From an uncultured delta proteobacterium (GTDB lineage Bacteria; Myxococcota_A; Bradymonadia; REDH01): a DNA stretch of 5,986 nucleotides. The notes under the pieces are model-generated. The model worked only from the letters and a program-made list of their open reading frames with translations, was not told the DNA's origin and searched no databases. Made by a program: the position numbers and the translations under genes. Positions 1-5,428 of the stretch are shown here, piece by piece. The stretch's first letter is position 1, and each line of letters opens with the position of its first letter. The stretch lies in NCBI GenBank assembly GCA_903873545.1, contig CAIQPA010000488.1, forward strand, positions 1 through 5,986. Direction: 5' to 3'.

Positions 1-1058
1 CCGAAGAGGAGGTCGATGGCGGGGATGTCGTCGACAAACTCGTAGGCGTCGCTCCGCCAGGCGAACTGCTCGGGGTGGAGCCGCGCGATGGCCCAGACGA
101 TGGCGGCGCCCGTGAGCAGCGGGCGGAAGGCGTGACGGTCGGTCACATGCATCCCGAGTCCGTAGCAGCGCTCTTTGGTGAACTTGTCAAAGGTGGGAAC
201 GAAGGCGCAGCGGCGCCAGCAGACTCCGGGCAGCGGCAGCGACTCGAGCAGGGCTGCCAGCGCAGGGGCGTTGACGAAGGGAGCGCCGAACATCTCGAAC
301 GGGCGGGTTGTGCCACGGCCTTCGCTGATGTTGGTCCCCTCGAGGAGACACATGCCGGGGTAGACCAGCGCTGTGTCCATGGTGGGCATGTTGGGCGAGG
401 GCAGCACCCAGGGGGCGTTATGCTCGTCCATCCAGAGGTGGGCGCTGTAGCCCTCCATGGCCACCACCTCGTGGTTGAGGCTCCATCCCTGCTGGCGGGC
501 GAAGTCGAGGACCTCTGCCGTGGTCAGCCCGTGGCGCGTGGGCAGGTTGAGCCAGCCAACGAAGGAGCGGAAGGCAGGCAAGAGCGCCGGGCCTTCGACG
601 GCATTGCCGATGGGGTTGGGCCGGTCGAGCAGCAGGCAGCGGACACCGGCCTTGGCGCAGGCCTCCGCCATGAAGAGGGCGGTGTAGATGTAGGTGTAGT
701 AGCGGCTGCCCACATCCTGCAGGTCGATGATGACGAGGTCGAGGTCGGTGAGCTGCTCCGGCTTGGGGCGCAGGTCGTCAAGTTCGGCGCCGTAGAGGCT
801 GACACTCTCGAGGCCGGTGAGCGGGTCGACCTCGTGGCCCACGGCCTCCATGTACTGGGCCTCACCGCGGAGGCCGTGCTCGGGCCCGAAGAGGCGTACA
901 AGGTTCACGCCAGCACCGAGCAGAGCGTCGGCTGCATGCTCAAAGCGGGCAGAGACCGAGGCTGGGTGGCCTAGCAGCCCGGCTCTGCAGCCGAGCGCGC
1001 CGAAACGGGCCGGGTCGAGGAGGAGACGGTCGAGGCCCGTCAGGCAGGTTCGCCGCAT
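1..1058 (-). CDS. NamZ-family (DUF1343, GH171) exo-beta-N-acetylmuramidase, C-terminus cut by window edge
   Basis: Translation from the ATG at 1058 gives 352 uninterrupted codons to the left edge. Family blocks appear in order: FGPEHG (residues 57-62), DLQDVGSRYYTY (112-123), LLDRPNPIG (143-151), EGTNISEGRGTTRPFE (240-255) and a final YEFVDDIPAIDLL. These are the signature of DUF1343, whose characterised member NamZ removes terminal N-acetylmuramic acid from peptidoglycan fragments; the E-H of FGPEHG is a likely active-site element. Family proteins are about 370-400 aa, so only a short tail is missing. An in-frame TAA (1070-1068) lies three codons upstream and the start region (MRRTCLTGLDRLL) is not hydrophobic, so there is no signal peptide and a cytoplasmic enzyme is expected, unlike secreted relatives. 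That suggests a role in recycling muropeptides, which is inference. The gene follows the receptor-like gene by 9 bases, so the two are very likely co-transcribed. Family very sure; substrate less so. Confidence 0.93.
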   Translation of the reverse strand, partial: MRRTCLTGLDRLLLDPARFGALGCRAGLLGHPASVSARFEHAADALLGAGVNLVRLFGPEHGLRGEAQYMEAVGHEVDPLTGLESVSLYGAELDDLRPKPEQLTDLDLVIIDLQDVGSRYYTYIYTALFMAEACAKAGVRCLLLDRPNPIGNAVEGPALLPAFRSFVGWLNLPTRHGLTTAEVLDFARQQGWSLNHEVVAMEGYSAHLWMDEHNAPWVLPSPNMPTMDTALVYPGMCLLEGTNISEGRGTTRPFEMFGAPFVNAPALAALLESLPLPGVCWRRCAFVPTFDKFTKERCYGLGMHVTDRHAFRPLLTGAAIVWAIARLHPEQFAWRSDAYEFVDDIPAIDLLF

Positions 1059-1067
1059 GCGGTCCGA

Positions 1068-2558
1068 TTAGCCTTCGGTGTTGCTGTCGGCCGAGCGGCG
1101 GCCGCGGATGCCACCAAGGCCCGAGACCACCCCTGGCTTGCCACCGGCAGCGGGAGCCTGGGGACCACCGACCAAACCGGCCCATTCGGCGTTGCCCGAG
1201 GCGTCATCGGAGTCGGGGTCGCCCTTGCCCTGCAGCTTGAAGCTCATGACGTTGAGGGAGTGCGACATGTCGGAGAGGTGGTTCGAATCTTCGACCGGCC
1301 ACATGTAGTCGACCTTTCCGGCGATGACCTCCTGGATGCCCTTGGAGATCTCCTCGATGGGCTCCATGAAGTTCTTGATGATGACAAGGATGACAACGGC
1401 ACCGACGAAGAAGAGCGCAAGGAGAATCCCGAGGAAGATGTTCCGGGACCGTCCGATGGGAGCCACCGCCTCGGTGACCGAGCCGATGACAAGGAAGCCT
1501 ACCTGCGACGTGCGGTCGGCGCGGCTGCTGGCGAAGGAGGAGGGCATGACGAAGAACTCCTTGCCTCCGATGTTCGTGGAGTACATGCCGTCGATCCCCT
1601 TGGTGGTGATCTCGGCAAAGCTCATCGCGGGTACACTTGAATCGCTCCGCTCCGTGTAGTCGGCGGTGGTAAGGCTGCTCAGGAAGGCTGAATCATCAAC
1701 GCTCGAACCGCCGAAGATGATCTGACCCTTGTCGCCCACGAAGTAGGCCACGTCGAGGCCGTCGGGCGCATCCTCTTTGCCGCCGTCGTTGGTGACAAAG
1801 TAGCCGACAACGGCACTTCCGATGTAGTTCCCACCGGCGTCGCGGATGGGCGCTGCGGCGACCTGGGCCATCTTGGGTGCCTGGCCGTTGTGGTCGCGCC
1901 ATGCGACAACGTCATGCTGCGCGCCCTTCTCTTTGGTGTCTGCCACCACGGGGAGCGCGTTGAACTTGGGCTTGGCGGCGCCGAAGTAGTCGTCCATGTC
2001 GAAGCCCGCGCGGGCCACAACGACGCCCTGCGCGTTGGTGACCATGAGCACATCGGGGTCGCGGGCGATGGCAAAGCCGGGGTCACGCTCGCTAACGAAG
2101 CGGCCCTCGTTCTCGCTGCGGCGCTTCTTGGCCTCTTCGTTCCAGCTCTTGAGAAGCTTGAGCGCCAGCACATGCGAGGTGGCATTGCAGGCCGAACCGG
2201 CGGCCCCCATCGGCACGCCTGTGGTGTCGACCGCGCGACCCTGCGCATCGACGACCGGCTTGCCCGCGGCATCAAGCGCGGCTGTCTGCGTGCGGCCGCT
2301 GGCGGCCAGCGCCTCCTCGGTGAGCGGGCAGCCAAAGGCCTGCTCGAGCCCAGACAGCGCGGCAACCTGCTCGGCGGTCCGGATGAGTGAGTAGTCATCG
2401 ACCCGGTTGGCCATGCGGACCGACTCGTTGCCCGACTGGACCTTCTTCTCCACCCGATCGGTCAGTTCGCTCGCAAGCCGATTCTGCAACAGAATCGTAG
2501 ACACAGCGAGGAGGGCCAAAACACCGAGAAGCACAGCGAGCAGTTTTCCACGCAGCAT
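1068..2558 (-). CDS. Membrane receptor-like protein: CACHE-like periplasmic domain plus HAMP, no output domain
   Basis: Encodes 496 aa. Transmembrane helix 1 is at about residues 5-24 and helix 2 at 374-394, so roughly 350 residues face the periplasm. That part has helical N-terminal turns, then strands typical of double-CACHE/PAS-like sensor folds (VLMVTNAQGVVVARAG at 170-185, AAPIRDAGGNYIGSAVVGYF at 235-254, YFVGDKGQIIFGG at 272-284). Its two cysteines (C77, C124) could pair. After helix 2 comes a HAMP-like segment (about 395-443, with the MEPIEEI start), then a tail of some 50 residues rich in G, A, P, S and D. There is no methyl-accepting, kinase, GGDEF or other output domain. The ATG at 2558 is chosen because GGAG sits 7 bases upstream and the hydrophobic helix follows at once; the frame stays open up to 2741 but that extension is arginine-rich and unconvincing. 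It is the first gene of a unit with the NamZ-family gene. Ligand and partner are unknown; CACHE is assigned from pattern alone. Confidence 0.88.
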   Translation of the reverse strand: MLRGKLLAVLLGVLALLAVSTILLQNRLASELTDRVEKKVQSGNESVRMANRVDDYSLIRTAEQVAALSGLEQAFGCPLTEEALAASGRTQTAALDAAGKPVVDAQGRAVDTTGVPMGAAGSACNATSHVLALKLLKSWNEEAKKRRSENEGRFVSERDPGFAIARDPDVLMVTNAQGVVVARAGFDMDDYFGAAKPKFNALPVVADTKEKGAQHDVVAWRDHNGQAPKMAQVAAAPIRDAGGNYIGSAVVGYFVTNDGGKEDAPDGLDVAYFVGDKGQIIFGGSSVDDSAFLSSLTTADYTERSDSSVPAMSFAEITTKGIDGMYSTNIGGKEFFVMPSSFASSRADRTSQVGFLVIGSVTEAVAPIGRSRNIFLGILLALFFVGAVVILVIIKNFMEPIEEISKGIQEVIAGKVDYMWPVEDSNHLSDMSHSLNVMSFKLQGKGDPDSDDASGNAEWAGLVGGPQAPAAGGKPGVVSGLGGIRGRRSADSNTEG

Positions 2559-2565
2559 GTTCGAA

Positions 2566-2569
2566 CTCC
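2566..2569 (-). promoter_or_regulatory. Ribosome binding site (GGAG) that fixes the receptor-like gene start
   Basis: On the minus strand GGAG is followed by seven bases and then the ATG at 2558. It supports this start over in-frame ATGs further upstream (2741, 2723), and it is followed directly by the N-terminal membrane helix. Confidence 0.7.
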
Positions 2570-2611
2570 GAAAAGCGAACCAGAGACACCTGACAATAGA
2601 GTATCGGCGCA

Positions 2612-2641
2612 ACCTTACGGCAGAATGTTCCACCCTGTCAA
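2612..2641 (-). promoter_or_regulatory. Candidate sigma-70 promoter for the receptor/NamZ unit
   Basis: Reading the minus strand, a perfect TTGACA (2641-2636) is followed after 18 bases by TAAGGT (2617-2612). The latter keeps T1, A2 and T6 of TATAAT but is otherwise weak. Transcription would begin near 2605 and leave an untranslated leader of about 45 bases before the ATG at 2558, carrying the GGAG site. The -35 box is convincing; the -10 box is not. Confidence 0.45.
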
Positions 2642-2743
2642 AGGTTCTCGGCCGCGAAGTGGCGTTCCGCACCCGCAGGCGCGACGCCCCGAAGGTCTGG
2701 CCCTCGTCTGAGACATCTGACATGACTGGGGCTCCAGGCAACA

Positions 2744-2796
2744 GTTACCGCACATCGATGCAGCGAAGCTCCAACGCTGCGAATCGTTACCGCGCA
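2744..2796. repeat. Inverted repeat nested between two direct repeats (candidate operator or leader hairpin)
   Basis: GTTACCGCACA (2744-2754) and GTTACCGCGCA (2786-2796) are direct repeats differing at one base, with starts 42 bp apart, about four helical turns. Between them is a dyad: GCAGCG (2760-2765), a 9-base loop, and CGCTGC (2775-2780). The dyad extends outward by CGAT (2756-2759) pairing with ATCG (2783-2786) if two bases (GA) bulge. It lies about 53-105 bp upstream of the lipoprotein start and about 190-240 bp upstream of the receptor-like gene. It could be a binding site for a dimeric regulator or a hairpin in a leader RNA; no known regulator is recognised. Confidence 0.45.
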
Positions 2797-2848
2797 GTTG
2801 TCAGGCCGCTTGCTCGCTGTTTGACATCCCCGCCCACGGAACATGCTC

Positions 2849-3535
2849 ATGCGCCTGACCGCTCTCTGCCTCCTGTTCCTCCTCACCGCTTGCGGTACCG
2901 AAGTTGAGGTGCCGTCCGACGCGGCCGGTAGTGGCGACACGACCGCTGACACCGCCGTTGATACTGCCGCCGACACCACCGCGGACACCGCCGCTGACAC
3001 CACGGCTGGGGACACTGGTTCTGACACAGGCGCCGTCTGTCCCGCCGAGCCCTTCTCCACGGAGGCCTGCGACCAGGAAGGGGCCAGCTGCAACTACGGC
3101 ACAGAGTGCTGCTGCGGCACCTGCTACCCAAGCACCTTCTGCAACTGCTCACGTGGCCAGTGGGCCTGCGGCTCTACCGACGCATGCATGCGGCCGAGCT
3201 GCGAAGGTTCGACCTGTACGACCGATGCAGACTGCATTGGCGGGGCGCCCTCCCAGCCGCTCACCTGCACAGCGGGTATCTGCACCGCGCCACCAGCTCA
3301 AGGCGGCTGCTACGGGCTCGCGGCGGCCGACTGCGAGTCCCACAACGCGGAAGCCTGCGTCTTTACCATGGTCGTTCCTGCGGAGTACCCCGACCAATGC
3401 GACCAGCCCAGCAGCTGCTACCCCGCAGCCGCCTGCACTTCCGACGCCGACTGCCCATCCAATAGAACCTGTATGGAGGTAGGCTTTGGCTGTGGTGGCG
3501 GGCCACGCAACATGTGCATTCAAACTGGCGGATGA
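2849..3535 (+). CDS. Cysteine-rich surface or periplasmic lipoprotein with DT-repeat spacer
   Basis: Encodes 228 aa. A short hydrophobic signal ends in a lipobox LTAC, with Cys15 as the lipid attachment site, so the protein should be exported and anchored to a membrane. No aspartate follows the Cys (the next residues are GTEVEV), which fits outer-membrane sorting. Residues 30-53 form six D-T-x-x tetrapeptides, a flexible acidic spacer. The rest holds 26 cysteines, an even number as expected for disulfides: first a module with ECCCGTCYPS followed by CNC (about 64-113), then two CTxDADC modules (C123 to C129, and C196 to C202 with C208). Such 'TDADC' modules are frequent in myxobacterial lipoproteins of unknown function. 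The ATG at 2849 is preferred over that at 2843 because GGA at 2838-2840 lies 8 bases from the former and only 2 from the latter. It is divergent from the receptor-like gene. Lipoprotein very sure; function unknown. Confidence 0.9.
   Translation: MRLTALCLLFLLTACGTEVEVPSDAAGSGDTTADTAVDTAADTTADTAADTTAGDTGSDTGAVCPAEPFSTEACDQEGASCNYGTECCCGTCYPSTFCNCSRGQWACGSTDACMRPSCEGSTCTTDADCIGGAPSQPLTCTAGICTAPPAQGGCYGLAAADCESHNAEACVFTMVVPAEYPDQCDQPSSCYPAAACTSDADCPSNRTCMEVGFGCGGGPRNMCIQTGG
2936..3007 (+). repeat. Six 12-bp in-frame repeats encoding DT-x-x units
   Basis: Six imperfect 12-base units of the type GACACCGCCGCT run without a gap inside the lipoprotein gene and are followed by two looser units (GDTG, SDTG) to about 3031. 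They encode the spacer after the lipid anchor. Units differ mostly at third positions and at A/T swaps in residue 3, so the array is partly diverged. Copy number may vary between strains by slippage or recombination. Confidence 0.8.
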
Positions 3536-3561
3536 CCCGCACGCTGTCTGCCCCGCGGAAT

Positions 3562-4476
3562 CTAGCCCGCCGGCTCGATCCGGGCGTTGATCCACTTCAC
3601 CGCCCGCCGGTAGTCCTCGGCGCCGCGTGAGTCGGGGTCGTAGTCGAAGATGGACTTCTTGTGCGACGGCGCCTCTTTGAGGCGGGTGTTGACCCGGATG
3701 GGGTCGAGCACGCGGCCTTCGAAGTGGAGGCGGAGCGACTGGACGGCCTCGTCCGAGATCTTGTTGCGGGTGTCGTAGAAGGTGGGGAGCACGCCTAGTA
3801 TTTTGACGGGGTGACCGAGCCGTTCGTTGACGCCCTGGATGGTCTTGAGGATCTGCCGCACGCCGACGAGCGAGAGGTAGTCGCAGGAGACCGGCACGAG
3901 CACGGCGTCCACGTAGGTGAGGATGTTGAGGTTGAGGAGCGAGAGGCTCGGGCCGCAGTCCACCATGATGATGTCGTAGCCGGCCAGAGCCGCCATGCGC
4001 TCTTTGAGGAGGCGGTCGCGCCCCTCGTTCATCCGGGCGAGGAAGATGTCGGCGCTGGCGAGCCGCTCGTCGCCGCAGAGCACATCGAGGTTTTCGCGGG
4101 CACGCACCGCGCAGGCTGCCGGGTCAGCGCCCTCGACGACCACATGGTAGAGGCCCTTTTCGGCGCTCACGCCGAGGCTGATGCCAACATGGCCCTGCGA
4201 GTCGGCATCGATGAGGAGAACCCGCTTGCCGGCGGCGGCCATGCCGGCGGCGATGTTGACCGAGGAGGTGGTCTTACCGGTGCCTCCCTTCTGGTTGAGG
4301 ATGGCGAGCTTGTAGACGGGCTTGGCGGACGGGCCCTTGAGCGAGGCGCTGAACTGCGCGCGGCAGCCCTCGGAGCAGACCCAGCGGACGGCGCTGCCCA
4401 TGGCGATGCGCTGGTAGGCGTAGGCGGGCGTGAAGGAGGCGCCACAGGCGGCGCAGGTTTGAGCAGGCAGAGACAT
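3562..4476 (-). CDS. Orphan ParA/MinD-family ATPase with N-terminal TRASH-like zinc finger
   Basis: Encodes 304 aa. Residues 55-304 are a complete ParA domain: deviant Walker A KGGTGKTT (63-70, with signature lysine K63 and K68), VLLIDADSQG (86-95), Walker B with IIMVDCGPS (169-177), the VPVSCDYLSLVG segment, and the C-terminal block ending SRGAEDYRRAVKWI. Such ATPases dimerise on ATP, usually bind DNA without sequence specificity and position plasmids, chromosomes or protein clusters. Ahead of it, residues 1-45 carry C8-x2-C11-x22-C34-x3-C38, fitting a treble-clef zinc finger of TRASH/FCS type; this is unusual for chromosome-partitioning ParA. No ParB or parS-like site is nearby: the next gene downstream is the convergent lipoprotein. 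The ATG at 4476 is preceded by GGTGG four bases away. The gene lies 74 bases behind the M23 gene on the same strand, so co-transcription is possible. Cargo unknown; a role in placing an envelope or motility complex is only a guess. Confidence 0.93.
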   Translation of the reverse strand: MSLPAQTCAACGASFTPAYAYQRIAMGSAVRWVCSEGCRAQFSASLKGPSAKPVYKLAILNQKGGTGKTTSSVNIAAGMAAAGKRVLLIDADSQGHVGISLGVSAEKGLYHVVVEGADPAACAVRARENLDVLCGDERLASADIFLARMNEGRDRLLKERMAALAGYDIIMVDCGPSLSLLNLNILTYVDAVLVPVSCDYLSLVGVRQILKTIQGVNERLGHPVKILGVLPTFYDTRNKISDEAVQSLRLHFEGRVLDPIRVNTRLKEAPSHKKSIFDYDPDSRGAEDYRRAVKWINARIEPAG

Positions 4477-4505
4477 TCAACCACCAAGACGACGGAATCG
4501 GGGTG

Positions 4506-4536
4506 GAGATAGCACGCCTGCAGGGTGCGCGGTCAA
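4506..4536 (-). promoter_or_regulatory. Weak candidate promoter before the ParA-family gene
   Basis: In the 74-base gap before the ATPase gene the minus strand has TTGACC (4536-4531), then 19 bases, then TATCTC (4511-4506). The -35 box matches five of six positions; the -10 box is poor. It could give the ATPase its own start of transcription, separate from the M23 gene upstream. No terminator is seen in the gap. Confidence 0.25.
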
Positions 4537-4550
4537 CTTTGATTCGGGCG

Positions 4551-5426
4551 CTAGTCGTCGCCGACAGGTTTGCCGAGGTGGCGCATGGGGTCGCGCGCTT
4601 CGCGGCCGCGTCCGATCTGGAAGTGGAGGTGGGGGCCGGTCGAGCGGCCCGTCGAGCCGAGCCCGCCAACCCGCTGCCCCTGGCCGACCTGTGCGCCTGC
4701 CGCGACATCGACACGGGAGAGGTGAAAGTACTGGCTCTTCCAGCCGTCGCCGTGGTCGATGACGACGCAGTTGCCGGTGCCGCGGCTGCACCAGCCCGCC
4801 AGCACGACGGTGCCGCCGGCGGTGGCGAGGACCGGGGTTCCCATGGGCGCTGCGAAGTCGATGCCGCGGTGCATGCGGCCTGGCTGGCGTGTGATGGGGT
4901 CGATGCGCGGCCCGAAACGGCTGGTGAGGCGGGCACCGCGGATGGGATCGGCCCACCGCTCCTTGCCGCCGCGGCGCGGTGCAGCGCCACCCCGTGAACC
5001 CTCGCCCGGCGCATGAACGAGCTCCCGCGCGACGATGGCGCGGGCGCGCTGGTAGACGACACGACGCTCCACCATCGCCGGGCCCCCGCGGGCGAGCCTG
5101 CGCGAGGCGGGCGGGTGCGGCTCGTGGGCCTCGCCCTGATCGAAGAGGGTCTCCTCAATGGAGGCGAGCGCGAGCTGTGCCTCGATGCCAACCACGCTCT
5201 GCTGCACCGCCGGTTCGTCCAGCAGGGCCGACAGCTTCGCAGCGGCGCGCTCCATGGCGCGGTTGGTGACGATAGGGCCCGCTTCTCCCGCCGCCGCCTC
5301 GGCCAGCGCAGTCGCCACGATGGTTTCGGCCAGCCGGAACGGCAGCGCGCCACGATCGGCAGCGCGGGCCTGTCCGGGGAGTGCTACGACCGTAAGCAGG
5401 AGGAGAAATCCGAGCAGCCGCAGCAT
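4551..5426 (-). CDS. Exported M23-family (LytM-type) peptidoglycan metallo-endopeptidase
   Basis: Encodes 291 aa from the third ATG of an ATGATGATG run. A signal peptide is clear: hydrophobic residues 4-17, then a likely cut after ARA (20-22). Residues 23-140 look mainly helical and match nothing I recognise. The M23 domain fills about 160-285: RLTSRFGPRIDP, then H186-x3-D190 inside MHRGIDFAAPMGTPV, YFHLS with H235, and GPHLHF with H266 and H268. H186, D190 and H268 are the expected zinc ligands and H235/H266 the catalytic histidines, so the enzyme should be active, cutting peptide cross-links in the periplasm. C213 and C220 flank the short loop before VVIDHG and may form a disulfide. The third ATG is chosen because AGGAGG lies 7 bases before it; the first two ATGs are 1 and 4 bases away. 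The gene overlaps or abuts the end of the upstream membrane-protein gene, so they are co-transcribed and probably translationally coupled. Confidence 0.94.
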   Translation of the reverse strand: MLRLLGFLLLLTVVALPGQARAADRGALPFRLAETIVATALAEAAAGEAGPIVTNRAMERAAAKLSALLDEPAVQQSVVGIEAQLALASIEETLFDQGEAHEPHPPASRRLARGGPAMVERRVVYQRARAIVARELVHAPGEGSRGGAAPRRGGKERWADPIRGARLTSRFGPRIDPITRQPGRMHRGIDFAAPMGTPVLATAGGTVVLAGWCSRGTGNCVVIDHGDGWKSQYFHLSRVDVAAGAQVGQGQRVGGLGSTGRSTGPHLHFQIGRGREARDPMRHLGKPVGDD

Positions 5427-5428
5427 CA

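Larger units (their letters stand above)
2559..2848. other. Divergent intergenic control region
   Basis: This stretch separates the start codons of two divergently transcribed genes. It holds the minus-strand promoter candidate and a nested repeat (listed separately). On the plus strand TTGTCA (2798-2803) and TTGACA (2821-2826) resemble -35 boxes, but neither has a good -10 box at a sensible distance, so the lipoprotein promoter is unresolved. Open frames crossing the region on both strands have no signal, no family pattern and no good ribosome binding site, so I see no gene in it. Confidence 0.6.

Noticed and set aside
75..974. Long plus-strand open frame (299 codons)
   Set aside because: It lies opposite the NamZ-family gene, whose minus-strand translation shows all the family motifs. 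The plus-strand product is low complexity with no family pattern; long antisense frames are common in high-GC coding DNA.
2559..2741. N-terminal extension of the receptor-like gene to the ATG at 2741
   Set aside because: The 61 added residues are basic and featureless, would bury the first membrane helix, and would run through the TTGACA promoter candidate. GGAG is well placed for the ATG at 2558.
2821..2849. TTGACA at 2821-2826 as the lipoprotein promoter -35 box
   Set aside because: A -10 box at normal spacing would fall on the start codons (2843/2849), so it could not make a normal message for this gene.
2407..2907. Plus-strand frame running through the divergent region
   Set aside because: It overlaps the start of the receptor-like gene antisense and the lipoprotein gene in another frame; no ribosome site, signal or family pattern.
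2936..3031. Tandem repeats as a possible CRISPR or mobile-element trace
   Set aside because: The 12-base units are contiguous, in frame and encode a DT-rich protein spacer; there are no spacers between units and no transposase or terminal repeats nearby.
3536..3590. Possible bidirectional terminator between the convergent genes
   Set aside because: Only a weak GC stem (GCCCG at 3565-3569 with CGGGC at 3581-3585) is present, inside the end of the ATPase gene, without a T-run on either strand.
3811..4512. Plus-strand open frame of 233 codons
   Set aside because: It is the antisense shadow of the ParA-family gene, which has unmistakable Walker motifs in the other strand.
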